Source of the DNA: Latilactobacillus fuchuensis DSM 14340 = JCM 11249
Lineage (GTDB): Bacteria; Bacillota; Bacilli; Lactobacillales; Lactobacillaceae
NCBI RefSeq assembly: GCF_000615805.1
Contig: NZ_BAMJ01000025.1
Span: 1 to 38,257 of the forward strand
Reading direction: 5' to 3'
Length of the DNA: 38,257 nt
The notes beneath the pieces are model-generated. The model saw only the letters and a program-made list of their open reading frames with translations, had not been told where the DNA came from and searched no databases. Positions within the stretch are counted from its first letter, which is position 1, and each line of letters starts with the position of its first letter. Positions 1 to 8,821 of the stretch are shown here, in pieces. Both the position numbers and the translations under genes were made by a program.

Positions 1-30
1 GTATCCTAAATTCAGGATACTCTTTTTTTT
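1..30 (+). terminator. Rho-independent terminator of an off-window gene
   Basis: A 6-bp stem (GTATCC / GGATAC) with an 8-nt loop is followed by a T-rich tail of about ten bases. It would end transcription entering from the left on the + strand. The parent gene lies outside the window. Confidence 0.6.
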
Positions 31-49
31 AACTTAATAGGCAATTGGT

Positions 50-171
50 AACGTGCTTCTCAAGTAGCCTTTTCCGGTTAACTACAAAATTAGCGTTATG
101 ATTCAAAGTACAAATCATAACGCTAATTTTTAGGTTAATCCTCAAAGTCTGGCCAACTTGAGTCAGCACTT
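50..171 (-). repeat. Structured ~120-nt repeat, copy 1
   Basis: Read on the minus strand it starts AAGTGCTGACTC and ends AAGCACGTTA, so GTGCT pairs with AGCAC. Inside this, CTCAAGT pairs with ACTTGAG. Next, AGACTTTGAGGATTAACC pairs with GTTAACCGGAAAAGGCT through two short helices with bulges. The apical part is an almost perfect 18-bp hairpin (positions about 95-136). It begins 3 nt after the stop codon of the antiporter gene on the minus strand. The same ends and mid-stem motifs recur at 10323-10441, and the ends at 10449-10566. I do not recognise the family; it could be a structured RNA or a small MITE-like element. Confidence 0.75.
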
Positions 172-174
172 ATC

Positions 175-2292
175 CTATTCTTCCGCATCACTATTGGCTA
201 GAATCAACGCGTTTTCTGAATAATTGATATTCTTGCGTAATTCATCGGCTAGCGCCCACGAAATTTTGTGTTGCTCTAATAAATTCTGAATCGCCGTTCG
301 TTCACCGGTCAACGCCTTAATCCGCAATTTTTGCAATTGGCGTTCATAGATATCGGTCTTGCGGTGACCGAGACTCTTCATGTTTTCAATCTGATTACGA
401 TAGCGCATGATAATTTGATAAATGACTTGCCGATTATAATGTTGTTGCCGATTTTCTGGTTGTTTCAAGAAAGCCGATAACGCCTTGATGCCCGCCTTCG
501 CCATCTCACGTTCCGTTAATTGCCATTCGGTCGCGACTTTGACCGTTTGCTTGTGTGGCACTAACCACCAACCAAAATGTTTCACTGCCCCTACCAGTCG
601 GTAAAATAGGAGCTGAACGTGATGCCAATTAAAGTTGGAGCCGATCACTGCTAGACGGACCTGTTTTTGTTTCAATTTTCGTTGACCGTGCCGGTACGTT
701 TTCGCGCTAATTTCTTTGGCCTGCCACATCCCGTCTAATGCTTGACGTTCACCAGCCAAGGCGACTTGACGCAAAATTAATTCTTCCGTGATGAGCGGTG
801 GTAACTCGGTGCCTTCAGTCGCGTCGTTTTGTTGACTCTCTAAACGATGAATCATCACTTGATATTCCGCGATTAAATCCAGCGCTGCTCGGTTATTATC
901 GATATGCCGTTGCGCTTCAATCAAACCAACGGCCACCCGGTAAATGTAAATTTTAGCTTCCGTTTCACTCAAAAAATGGGGTTCATCAGTCGCTTCATCC
1001 TCGACGTCAACCTCACTATCCAGTTGTGTTCCCCGTAACTCAATTGGCGTGTTGACCTTGGTTAATTTAGGAATCAAGATAATCGCCATCACTAAACTGA
1101 CGATAATCACCCCGGCAGCGATGAACAACATTAACCCCCGTTCGGGAAAGGCGGAGCCGTCCGCTAAGACGGTCGGCACCGAGAGGACCCCGGCCATCGT
1201 AATCGCCCCGCGAACCCCAGATAGACCTGATAAAATTGAAATTTTGGCGTTAGCCCGCAACGTTCTTGGATTACTCTTATTGGTATATATCAAATAAGAA
1301 AAAGTCCATAACGTCCGGACCAACACCAGAATTAACCAAACGGCAAAAACTAGCAAGATTGCTTCACTCGTGGCAATCAATGGATTGCGCACGGTACTGC
1401 CCATCGCCACCGGTAATTCAATACCGAGAATCAAAAAGACAATGCCGTTTAATAAATAGACACTGATTGACCAAGTTTGTTCGGTGACTAATTTTAATTC
1501 TGGTAAAAAATCTAAAAAGACGTTGCGACTAGAATGGCTAACAATCCCGGCAACGACGACCGCGATGACCCCTGACGCGTGTAACCCATCTTCGACAATT
1601 AAATAGATCAACAACGGGGTGAGCAACTGCAACACGGTATGAAAGACAACGTCGTCAATCCCCTGTTGCAACATGAACAGACGCACCAAATGAATCAGAT
1701 ACATCATAGCGGCCCCCGCGATTGCGCCGACAATACTGATATAGATAAAATCGCCAGCCGCATTTTGTAATGAAAAATAACCCGTCACTGCGGCGGCAAT
1801 CCCGTATTTAAAACTAATCAAACCACTGGCGTCGTTGATTAAACTTTCACCGCTGACTAGATGTAACACTTTCGGTGGCAGAGCGGCTTGTTCCGAAATC
1901 GATTGCACCGCTACGGGATCGGTCGGTGATAAAATCGCGGCTAACGCAAAACTAGCCGCCAACGGTAACTTGGGCACTAACCCATGAATCGCTAAACCGC
2001 CCACCAAGGTGGTCATAAACACTAAAAAGATGGCATTGCCGATAATCGGCCCTCGGAGTGCCCACAATTCTTTTTTCGGGAAACGTCGACCGTCATTAAA
2101 TAATAACGGCGCGACGAATACTAACATGAACCAATCCGTCTTCAACGGAATCTTAAAGGAAAATAAGACCGCAACCGCTAAACCTAAGACAATCTCAATC
2201 AAACTCACTGGTAATTTGGGGATATAATGACCAATAATGTTGGCAATAATCACCAAAGAAATTAATAATATAATGGCTTCGATAATGGCCAT
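175..2292 (-). CDS. CPA1-family Na+(K+)/H+ antiporter (NhaP-like)
   Basis: A 705-residue membrane antiporter of the CPA1 family, expected to exchange Na+ (or K+) for H+ across the plasma membrane for pH and salt homeostasis. The first ~410 residues are a dozen or so hydrophobic segments holding the family signatures SPTDPVAV (about residues 122-129) and GESLINDASG. The last ~290 residues are hydrophilic and rich in charged residues, a cytosolic regulatory tail as found in long CPA1 members. The ATG is preceded by GGGAGTGA at suitable spacing. It lies 64 nt downstream of murB with a terminator between them, so expression is at most partly coupled to murB. Ion specificity cannot be read from sequence. 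Confidence 0.88.
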   Translation of the reverse strand: MAIIEAIILLISLVIIANIIGHYIPKLPVSLIEIVLGLAVAVLFSFKIPLKTDWFMLVFVAPLLFNDGRRFPKKELWALRGPIIGNAIFLVFMTTLVGGLAIHGLVPKLPLAASFALAAILSPTDPVAVQSISEQAALPPKVLHLVSGESLINDASGLISFKYGIAAAVTGYFSLQNAAGDFIYISIVGAIAGAAMMYLIHLVRLFMLQQGIDDVVFHTVLQLLTPLLIYLIVEDGLHASGVIAVVVAGIVSHSSRNVFLDFLPELKLVTEQTWSISVYLLNGIVFLILGIELPVAMGSTVRNPLIATSEAILLVFAVWLILVLVRTLWTFSYLIYTNKSNPRTLRANAKISILSGLSGVRGAITMAGVLSVPTVLADGSAFPERGLMLFIAAGVIIVSLVMAIILIPKLTKVNTPIELRGTQLDSEVDVEDEATDEPHFLSETEAKIYIYRVAVGLIEAQRHIDNNRAALDLIAEYQVMIHRLESQQNDATEGTELPPLITEELILRQVALAGERQALDGMWQAKEISAKTYRHGQRKLKQKQVRLAVIGSNFNWHHVQLLFYRLVGAVKHFGWWLVPHKQTVKVATEWQLTEREMAKAGIKALSAFLKQPENRQQHYNRQVIYQIIMRYRNQIENMKSLGHRKTDIYERQLQKLRIKALTGERTAIQNLLEQHKISWALADELRKNINYSENALILANSDAEE

Positions 2293-2313
2293 CCAATCAC
2301 TCCCTTGATTTCT

Positions 2314-2352
2314 AAAAAAGAAGCCGTCGCTAAATCCGACCGCTTCTTTTTA
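2314..2352 (-). terminator. Terminator after murB
   Basis: On the minus strand, AGAAGC and GTCG-type arms pair across a short loop and run into a T-rich tail of six T. It lies between the murB stop codon and the start of the antiporter gene. Confidence 0.75.
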
Positions 2353-2356
2353 ATTT

Positions 2357-3265
2357 TTAGACTGTTCGACCAATAATCCGGACTTCCGGTTCTAACCGAA
2401 CTTCAAACTGCTCCCAGATTACGGCTTGAATGTGGGCAATCAACGTCAAATAATCGGTGGCTGTTGCGCCATCAATGTTGACGATAAAACCCGCGTGTTT
2501 TTGTGACACTTGCGCCCCACCAATTTGGTACCCTTGTAAACCCGCTTTTTGAATTAAAGGCCCCACATAGTAACCCTTGGGCCGTTTGAAGACACTGCCA
2601 CACGATGGGTATTCTAATGGTTGTTTAGCGGCCCGTTTCGCGTTTAATTCATCCATTTTCTCACGAATAAGTGTTGCTACCCCGTTTGGTAAATCGAATC
2701 GAGCAGCCAAGACAATGCTGCCGTTTTCTTGAATTAAACTGTGACGATAACTGAATTCTAATTCAGCAGCAGTCATCGTGATGACTTGATTGTCCGGTGT
2801 CAACACTTCTGCCGACGTTAAAACATCACTGATTTCGCCTTCATACGCCCCGGCGTTCATGAAGACAGCCCCGCCGACACTCCCCGGAATTCCGGCAGCA
2901 AATTCTAAACCGGTCAAGCTTGCTTGATAAGCAGCTTCGGCCGTTTGAATAATTTCAGCCCCAGCTTGGGCCACAATTACGTGTTGATCGACCGTAATTT
3001 GATTCATCGCCGTTAAAATAATCACTAATCCGGCAATCCCCGCATCCCGCACAATTAAATTACTAGCGTTCCCAATAATCGTAATCGGTAATTCAAATTG
3101 ATGAGCAGTGGTCACTAACTGTTGGACTTCTGCCACTGAACTTGGTAAGGCGAGCACATCGGCTGGGCCACCCGTTTTGGTAAATGTATAATGACTTAAT
3201 GGTTCGTTGACTTTAATATTAATGGTTTGATTGGCTTCTAAAAACGCCTGATTTTGACTTGACAC
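2357..3265 (-). CDS. murB: UDP-N-acetylenolpyruvoylglucosamine reductase MurB
   Basis: Reduces UDP-GlcNAc-enolpyruvate to UDP-MurNAc with NADPH and FAD, the second committed cytosolic step of peptidoglycan synthesis. Visible signatures are the FAD-binding motif GNASNLIVRD, the glycine-rich GSVGGAVFMNAGAY, the catalytic-serine region SCGSVFKRP, and the C-terminal PEVRIIG with the conserved Glu. About 302 residues is the normal length for the short (type II) MurB. The open frame extends six codons further to a TTG at 3283, but GAGAGGAA lies inside that extension, so I chose the GTG at 3265. The first ORF codons therefore form the leader. It is transcribed divergently from exoA. Confidence 0.93.
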   Translation of the reverse strand: MSSQNQAFLEANQTINIKVNEPLSHYTFTKTGGPADVLALPSSVAEVQQLVTTAHQFELPITIIGNASNLIVRDAGIAGLVIILTAMNQITVDQHVIVAQAGAEIIQTAEAAYQASLTGLEFAAGIPGSVGGAVFMNAGAYEGEISDVLTSAEVLTPDNQVITMTAAELEFSYRHSLIQENGSIVLAARFDLPNGVATLIREKMDELNAKRAAKQPLEYPSCGSVFKRPKGYYVGPLIQKAGLQGYQIGGAQVSQKHAGFIVNIDGATATDYLTLIAHIQAVIWEQFEVRLEPEVRIIGRTV

Positions 3266-3338
3266 GGCTGTCGTTCCTCTCAAAAATAATCTTACTCTAG
3301 TTTAACAAACGAAACGGCAATTGAACAGTCAACACTTT

Positions 3339-3367
3339 TTGCGTATTACACGAAATATCGGTAAAAT
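3339..3367 (+). promoter_or_regulatory. Promoter of exoA
   Basis: TTGCGT and TAAAAT are separated by 17 nt and lie about 25 nt upstream of the exoA start codon, in the divergent murB-exoA spacer. This is a good sigma-70/SigA match. Confidence 0.65.
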
Positions 3368-3391
3368 AGGGATTAGAAATGAGGCGAGACT

Positions 3392-4155
3392 ATGAAATTA
3401 ATCTCTTGGAACGTCAACGGTCTGCGGGCAGTCTTAAAAAAGGATTTCCTAGCGACTTTCAATCAATTAGAGGCTGACTGGTTCTGTCTACAAGAAACCA
3501 AGATGCAAGCCGGTCAAGTCGAACTCGATTTACCCGGTTATTACCAATATTTCAACTATGCCGAAAAAAAGGGCTATTCAGGCACCGCCATTTTCACCAA
3601 ACACGAGCCCCTCCAGGTGACTTACGGCATCAATCAACCCGAACATGATCATGAAGGCGCGTGATTACCCTCGAATACCCCAACTTTTACGTTATCACTT
3701 GTTACACCCCCAACTCGCAAGGTGAATTGAAACGACTCCCTTATCGTTTAACTTGGGAAGCCGCTTTTAAAGACTATGTCAACCAATTAGCGACTCAAAA
3801 AGCTGTCATTTTATGTGGCGATTTAAACGTGGCCCACGAAGCGATTGATTTAAAAAATGATCGCACGAATCACCACAGCGCCGGTTTCTCAGATGAAGAA
3901 CGGCAAGCCTTCTCAACGCTACTTGCTAGTGGTTTCACGGATAGTTTCCGTCATTTCTATCCCGACCAAGCCGACAGCTATTCATGGTGGAGCTACCGAT
4001 TCCACGCACGCGATAACAATGCCGGTTGGCGGATTGACTATTTCATCACCTCTAACAATCTCCAATCTCGTTTAATCGACGCCAAGATTCACAACGACAT
4101 TTTTGGTTCCGATCACTGTCCCATCGAACTTGACACCCAGGATTTATTCGCTTAA
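3392..4155 (+). pseudogene. exoA: Exodeoxyribonuclease III ExoA, one-base frameshift
   Basis: An ExoIII/AP-endonuclease (EEP superfamily) that would cleave abasic sites in base-excision repair. The N-terminal part shows MKLISWNVNGLRA and the metal-binding QETK. The C-terminal part shows YTPNSQGELKRL, CGDLNVAH, WWSYRF, NAGWRIDYF and GSDHCP. The frame breaks near 3656-3661: the first part stops at TGA 3662-3664, and the second part continues in another frame as VITLEYPNFY. Adding one C (GGCGC to GGCCGC) restores the usual EGRVITLE and a 254-residue protein, the normal size. The start is the ATG after GAGGCGAGACT. The GTG at 3661 lies in the middle of the family domain, so two independent genes are unlikely. 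A sequencing deletion is the simplest explanation; a real recent mutation is possible. Confidence 0.88.
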
Positions 4156-4190
4156 ACTAAGCAAACCGATTATCAAAGTGAGGCGTTTTT

Positions 4191-4727
4191 ATGAATTTTA
4201 TTGCAATGGATTTTGAAACCGCCAATGGCCAACGCCACAGTGCTTGTTCATTGGCCTTAGTGGTCGTCCGTAACAACCAAATCGTCGATCAATTTTATAC
4301 CTTAATTAAACCGGAGACCTATTTTAGTGCGCGAAATAGCCAGATTCACGGCATTTATGAAGCCGATGTCGCCCAAGCACCTAAATTCAACCAAGTTTGG
4401 CCGCACATCGCCCCCTTCTTTACGCCTAACCGATTAGTCGTCGCTCACAATGCGAACTTCGACATTGGGGTCTTACGGAGCACGCTCCAACATTATGATA
4501 TTCCTGAACCCCATTATTTAGCGCTCGACACGTTAAAAACCAGTCGGCGGCTCTATCCGCAATTTGAGAACCACAAATTAAACACCCTCTGTGCCAATTT
4601 AGCCATTCCGCTCGAAAATCATCATAACGCACTCGCCGATAGTATCGCTTGTGCGCAAATCCTGATTAAAGAGGCCAACGACTTTGGCGTTGAACCACTA
4701 AAACAAGCGACTAAGTTAATTGGTTAA
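4191..4727 (+). CDS. DnaQ-like DEDDh 3'-5' exonuclease
   Basis: A stand-alone 178-residue exonuclease of the DnaQ/RNase T fold. The four acidic residues and the general-base histidine are all visible: Asp and Glu in AMDFET (residues 5-10), Asp in HNANFDIGVL, and His plus Asp in HHNALADS. No polymerase or helicase domain is fused. It starts 35 nt after the exoA stop with its own GAGGCG ribosome site, so the pair likely forms a small DNA-repair operon ended by the strong terminator at 4739-4771. It may be annotated as a DNA polymerase III epsilon-like subunit; whether it proofreads or trims other DNA or RNA ends is unknown. Confidence 0.85.
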   Translation: MNFIAMDFETANGQRHSACSLALVVVRNNQIVDQFYTLIKPETYFSARNSQIHGIYEADVAQAPKFNQVWPHIAPFFTPNRLVVAHNANFDIGVLRSTLQHYDIPEPHYLALDTLKTSRRLYPQFENHKLNTLCANLAIPLENHHNALADSIACAQILIKEANDFGVEPLKQATKLIG

Positions 4728-4738
4728 TTGAACATGAC

Positions 4739-4771
4739 AAAAGGCGTCCCTCAATTGAGGGACGCCTTTTT
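4739..4771 (+). terminator. Terminator after the exoA-exonuclease pair
   Basis: A perfect inverted repeat, AAAAGGCGTCCCTC with its complement around a short AATT centre, ends in five T. It is A/T-flanked on both sides, so it could also act on the minus strand. The next ~124 nt to the EamA gene show nothing else I can name. Confidence 0.9.
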
Positions 4772-4895
4772 AGCGAATGGTAGATTAAAGCAAAAATTGA
4801 TTTTTCAGTAAACAAGCTGTAACAATTTGATATTTCAATCAATGAAATACGCTTCTATCTCCATCTATTAGTGTACCATAAATCAGTTCACTATA

Positions 4896-5798
4896 TTAAC
4901 TTATCTTCTTTTTAGGTGACCAACTTAAAATAAAAACGGTACTAATCACTAATAAACCGCCCACTATTTCCCAGACATTCAAACTGGTCTTCAAGAAAAG
5001 GACCGTGCCAATCGTGGCCGCCAATGGTTCAAACGTATTCAATAAACCGGCCGTGGTTGGCGTTAAGTAGCGTAAACTGCCTAAAAAACAAACATTGGCC
5101 AGTGCCGTCCCAAAGATGGCGATGAATAGGACACTGGCGACCGTCGCAAAATTCAACGGTGGCACCGCGCGCCAAAACGGGTGAATGATCGTAAAAGCGA
5201 CGCCGCCAATCAGCATTGCCCATCCGACAACAATTAACGTCGCGTATTTTTGAAATAGTTTGACCGGAATCAACGTGTTGAGGGCCCCTGAAAAAGCCAG
5301 ATATAGCCCTAAGCCTAGTGCGCTCCCGGAAATCGCTAAATGGGTCAGCTGGCCTTTGGTGACTAGCAACCACGTCCCCAATAATGCGATGACGACGGCG
5401 ATTAATTCCGCGCGACTCGGTCCCCGACGGTATAAAACCAGACTCAAGATGATGATCATAATCGTGCCAAGTTGTTGCAAGATCGTGGTGGTTGGTGCGT
5501 TACTGGCTTGGATCGTTAAAAAATAAAAGTATTGAACAGCCGATAATCCCAACAAAGCAAAGGCGAATAATCGCCCTAAATCTTTTGGTTGTCGCCAAAT
5601 GGTAAAGACTTCTCGCGGTTGTTTAATCAGCGCATAACCAATCAAGAAAATCCCGGAAAGCCCCATTTTGACGCCCATCAACCATTCTGGTGCAATTTGC
5701 GTATCCGTGAATAACCATTGTGAGACCGGCCCTTGAACGCCCCAAAAAATGGAGCCGATAATCGCCAAATAAATCCCTTTAATTCTATTTTGTACCAA
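4896..5798 (-). CDS. EamA/DMT-family transporter (RarD/YdcZ-like)
   Basis: A 300-residue membrane protein with about ten hydrophobic segments arranged as two EamA repeats, the usual architecture of the drug/metabolite transporter superfamily. Typical features are the GLLNTFEPLAATIGTVLF stretch in the second repeat and the short basic C-terminus SPKKKIS. The substrate cannot be deduced. The start is a TTG at 5798, because AAGGGGA lies about 8 nt upstream. It follows the acetyltransferase gene by 18 nt and is probably the last gene of the tsaE-acetyltransferase-transporter unit. Confidence 0.82.
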   Translation of the reverse strand: MVQNRIKGIYLAIIGSIFWGVQGPVSQWLFTDTQIAPEWLMGVKMGLSGIFLIGYALIKQPREVFTIWRQPKDLGRLFAFALLGLSAVQYFYFLTIQASNAPTTTILQQLGTIMIIILSLVLYRRGPSRAELIAVVIALLGTWLLVTKGQLTHLAISGSALGLGLYLAFSGALNTLIPVKLFQKYATLIVVGWAMLIGGVAFTIIHPFWRAVPPLNFATVASVLFIAIFGTALANVCFLGSLRYLTPTTAGLLNTFEPLAATIGTVLFLKTSLNVWEIVGGLLVISTVFILSWSPKKKIS

Positions 5799-5816
5799 CT
5801 CAAAAATCCCCTTGCT

Positions 5817-6344
5817 CTATCCAATATTGATTAATTGAACCATTTGTAAAACCGGCAGCCAGCCGAGTTGTGGCTCTTGATACCCGGCCGTTAATTCTGC
5901 TTCGACAGTAAAGCCAAACTGACGGTACAACGCAATGGCGTGCGTATTCCGCGCTTGGACGGTCAATTCCAGACGACGCGGCATTGCGGCTTGTTGCACC
6001 GCGTCCATTAATTTGGTCATTAACTGCGTGCCAATCGATTGATGCCAATAGTCTTGAACGACCGCAATGCTCAATTCACCGATGTGCCGCAACCCCGGTT
6101 CTGGTGCACTAACTAAGCGGGCCGCCCCGATGATTTGTTGGTCGTTAGTGGCCACCCAACATTGGTCTTGCGGTTGTTCTAAAATCGATGCAATCGTTAA
6201 CTGCCATAGTGCCACGGTCCATTCCGTTTCCTCGACGGCAACCGGCACTAAGTTCGTTTCTTGTTGAATCCGGCGTAGAAATTCACGATAGTGTGCCGCA
6301 TCGCTGACGGCAATTCGCCGGATAATCACCCCATTAATCGCCAA
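5817..6344 (-). CDS. GNAT-family N-acetyltransferase
   Basis: A 175-residue single-domain acetyltransferase of the GNAT fold. The acetyl-CoA-binding region is around VVQDYWHQSIGTQLM, followed by RLELTVQARNTHAIALYRQFGF, typical of motifs A and B. The first 11 nt overlap the end of tsaE, so the genes are translationally coupled. The start is uncertain: the TTG at 6344 gives the longest frame, and a GTG five codons later is an alternative. RimI often neighbours tsaE/tsaB genes, but this protein does not look like RimI. The acceptor substrate is unknown. Confidence 0.78.
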   Translation of the reverse strand: MAINGVIIRRIAVSDAAHYREFLRRIQQETNLVPVAVEETEWTVALWQLTIASILEQPQDQCWVATNDQQIIGAARLVSAPEPGLRHIGELSIAVVQDYWHQSIGTQLMTKLMDAVQQAAMPRRLELTVQARNTHAIALYRQFGFTVEAELTAGYQEPQLGWLPVLQMVQLINIG

Positions 6345-6801
6345 AACTAGTTTGAACTAACGCTAAATAACGTTGCCCGCGTGGTTCTAAGACCAAGTTG
6401 CGATCATTATCGACTTGATCGACCTTATTAAAATGAATCACCAAATAATCAGCCGGTAATTCATCGGCAATGAATTGACTCCATTCAATCACACTAACAC
6501 CATCACCATCGAAATATTCCTCTAAACCTAAATCGCTAGCCCCGGTTTCTTCTAACCGGTAAACGTCCATGTGATATAACGGTAACCGACCTTCTTGGTA
6601 TTCACGAATTAACGTAAACGTGGGACTTTTTATGTAGCGTTTAATCCCTAACCCCTGCGCTAACCCTTTCGTAAAAGTCGTTTTACCCGCTCCAAGATCG
6701 CCATCTAGTAGGATGACGTCCCCCGCTTGTAGATTTTTACCGAGTTGCGCAGCGATTTCAATTGTCGCTTCTGGTGTATTCGTTTTAAATTTAGTTTGCA
6801 T
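6334..6801 (-). CDS. tsaE: tRNA threonylcarbamoyladenosine synthesis ATPase TsaE
   Basis: An ATPase that works with TsaB and TsaD to make the t6A modification at position 37 of ANN-decoding tRNAs; usually essential. The Walker A motif GDLGAGKTT lies near residues 34-42, followed by TFTLIREY, YHMDVYRL and the EWSQF region typical of the family (YdiB/YjeE). At 155 residues it is full length. AAGGAG lies about 12 nt before the ATG, somewhat long but acceptable. It follows pta, from which it is separated by a terminator, and overlaps the downstream acetyltransferase gene. Confidence 0.92.
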   Translation of the reverse strand: MQTKFKTNTPEATIEIAAQLGKNLQAGDVILLDGDLGAGKTTFTKGLAQGLGIKRYIKSPTFTLIREYQEGRLPLYHMDVYRLEETGASDLGLEEYFDGDGVSVIEWSQFIADELPADYLVIHFNKVDQVDNDRNLVLEPRGQRYLALVQTSFGD

Positions 6802-6881
6802 TTATTTGTACAGCTCCTTGTCCCTGACATCATGTATCCATTATACAGAAAGTTACGTCGACTACCAATACCACATCACGC

Positions 6882-6922
6882 AAAAAAGACACAATCGGCT
6901 TTATTCTAAGCGAATTGTGTCT
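6882..6922 (-). terminator. Terminator after pta
   Basis: On the minus strand GACACAAT pairs with ATTGTGTC, and GCTT pairs with AAGC inside it. The stem is followed by six T. It separates pta from tsaE. Confidence 0.8.
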
Positions 6923-6939
6923 CTGTAATCACATCGTTT

Positions 6940-7929
6940 TTATGTCGTTTGTAAAGCTTGAGCGGCCGTAATAATTGCTAATTTATACACGTCTTCTTCA
7001 TTACTCCCACGTGATAAATCAGAGATTGGTTTGTTTAATCCTTGTAAAATGGGACCAATCGCTTCGAAATTACCGAAACGTTGGGCAATCTTGTAACCGA
7101 TGTTCCCAGATTGTAATTCAGGGAAGACAAAGACGGTTGCTTGGCCGGCGACTTTAGAATCAGGGGCCTTTTGATTCGCAACCACTGGTACGTATGCGGC
7201 ATCAAATTGTAATTCACCATCAATTGCTAAATCTGGGGCTAATTCATGCGCAATCTTAGTGGCTTCTTGAACTTTCGTAACTTCATCCCCACGTGCTGAA
7301 CCCATCGTTGAGAAACTTAACAACGCAACTTTAGGATCGATATCAAATAATTCAGCTGTTTTGGCTGATTCAACCGCAATTTCAGCTAATTCTTGGGCAT
7401 TCGGGTTGATATTAATCGCACAATCAGAGAATAGGTAACGTTCGTTGTCGCGGCCGCGTTGCATAATGAACGCACCACTCGTCCGGTGAACGCCCGGTTT
7501 GGTTTTAATAATTTGAAGTGCTGGTCGAACCGTATCACCAGTTGAATGAACAGCACCCGAAACCATGCCATCTGCAAGGTCCATGTAAACCAACATGGTC
7601 CCAAAATAATTAGGATCTTTTAAAATCGTTTGGGCTTGTTCTTCAGTCGCTTTGCCCTTACGACGTTCAACAAAAGCCGTCACCATTGCAGCGAAGCCTT
7701 CGCTTGGATAGGTTGCTGGATCAATGATGGTAATCCCCGCCAAATTGAACCCTTTTGCGGATGCAATTTGATGAATATCAGCTTCATTCCCTAATAAAAT
7801 TGGCTTCAAAACACGATCAGCATTTAAACGCGCTGCCGCACCAATAATCCGGGGTTCAGTGCCTTCAGGGAAGACAATTTTATAATTTTTGTTAGCAATT
7901 TTTACGGTTAAACTTTCAAATAAATCCAA
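6940..7929 (-). CDS. pta: Phosphate acetyltransferase Pta
   Basis: Interconverts acetyl-CoA plus phosphate and acetyl phosphate plus CoA, in the cytosol at the overflow/acetate branch. The sequence matches the short class I Pta of Firmicutes along its whole length: KIVFPEG near the start, AFVERRKGKAT, FGTMLVYM, SGAVHSTGDTVRPALQIIK, CAININP, LSFSTMGSARGDE, ELQFDAAYVP and GNIGYKIAQRFGNFEAIGP. The open frame begins at an ATG at 7944, but GGAGGT is part of that extension. The TTG at 7929 (MDLFESLTV) fits both the ribosome site and known homologues, giving 329 residues. A weakly cre-like inverted repeat sits at 7943-7957, which would fit carbon control. Confidence 0.95.
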   Translation of the reverse strand: MDLFESLTVKIANKNYKIVFPEGTEPRIIGAAARLNADRVLKPILLGNEADIHQIASAKGFNLAGITIIDPATYPSEGFAAMVTAFVERRKGKATEEQAQTILKDPNYFGTMLVYMDLADGMVSGAVHSTGDTVRPALQIIKTKPGVHRTSGAFIMQRGRDNERYLFSDCAININPNAQELAEIAVESAKTAELFDIDPKVALLSFSTMGSARGDEVTKVQEATKIAHELAPDLAIDGELQFDAAYVPVVANQKAPDSKVAGQATVFVFPELQSGNIGYKIAQRFGNFEAIGPILQGLNKPISDLSRGSNEEDVYKLAIITAAQALQTT

Positions 7930-8007
7930 AACAGTGACCTCCATAAAAGCGTTTTATTTAAGAATACTACTCAATCATACAACGTTTCTAATGCTGCCAC
8001 AAGTAAA

Positions 8008-8706
8008 TTATGATAGCGCTTCATCTTTTTGAACATTTAACGGGAGTTGCCAATCAATCGGCGTTTGGTGCCAACCCTCTAAAAACTGATTCGTTTGCGA
8101 AAATGGTTTCGTTCCAAAAAAGCCGTGGTACGCGGATAACGGGCTCGGATGAACCGCCGTTAAAACGGCATTGGTTTGTTCATCAATCAAAGTCCGTTTA
8201 GCCTTAGCCGCATTGCCCCATAAAATAAAGACCACGCCACCGCGCTCGGACAAGGCCGCAATCGCCGCATCAGTCAGCTGCTCCCAACCTTGATTGCGAT
8301 GTGAATTAGCCTGTCCGTCACGAACCGTTAAGACGGTGTTTAATAAAAAGACGCCTTGAGTCGCCCACGCCTTTAAATAACCGTGATTGACGGGTTGAAA
8401 ACCCACGTCCGTTGTTAATTCTTGATAAATATTGCGTAATGACGGCGGCACTTTAACGCCCGGTAAAACCGAAAAACTGCAACCGTGCGCTTGATGCGGG
8501 CCATGATAAGGATCTTGCCCTAAAATGACGACTTTAACGTCTTTAAATGGCGTCCATTCAAATGCTTGAAAAATATGGTGCATCTCCGGATAAACCGTTG
8601 TTGTTTGATATTCTTCTTTTAAAAAAGCATGCAATTGGCCGTAATACGGTTTTTCAAATTCAGGTGCTAATACCGTCTGCCAATCATTGTGAATAATTGT
8701 TTTCAT
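8008..8706 (-). CDS. ung: Uracil-DNA glycosylase
   Basis: Removes uracil from DNA as the first step of base-excision repair. It carries the family-1 signatures: the catalytic water-activating Asp in GQDPYHG (near residue 65), the [10 protein letters not shown] strand, the ILWGNAAK region and the leucine-loop [11 protein letters not shown] with the catalytic His. At 232 residues it is normal length. Two ATG codons are adjacent; the GAGGTG ribosome site fits the second (8706) better. It is transcribed divergently from the HAD phosphatase gene and in the same direction as pta downstream, an order I associate with lactobacilli. Confidence 0.95.
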   Translation of the reverse strand: MKTIIHNDWQTVLAPEFEKPYYGQLHAFLKEEYQTTTVYPEMHHIFQAFEWTPFKDVKVVILGQDPYHGPHQAHGCSFSVLPGVKVPPSLRNIYQELTTDVGFQPVNHGYLKAWATQGVFLLNTVLTVRDGQANSHRNQGWEQLTDAAIAALSERGGVVFILWGNAAKAKRTLIDEQTNAVLTAVHPSPLSAYHGFFGTKPFSQTNQFLEGWHQTPIDWQLPLNVQKDEALS

Positions 8707-8821
8707 CATCTCACCTCACAGAACAGTTTATCGTGTTTTAACGCAAGTTGCTAGAAGAAACCGCACTTGCATGCTAATATGTAGTTAAGTATCGCCTATT
8801 ATGGTGACAGGAGGAATTATT

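Noticed and set aside
3661-4155. Separate small gene starting at the GTG 3661
   Set aside because: It begins in the middle of the ExoIII domain and continues the same protein; it is the second half of a frameshifted gene.
5029-5373. 114-residue open frame inside the EamA gene
   Set aside because: Alternative-frame shadow: no ribosome site, low-complexity composition unlike a real protein, fully inside a conserved gene.
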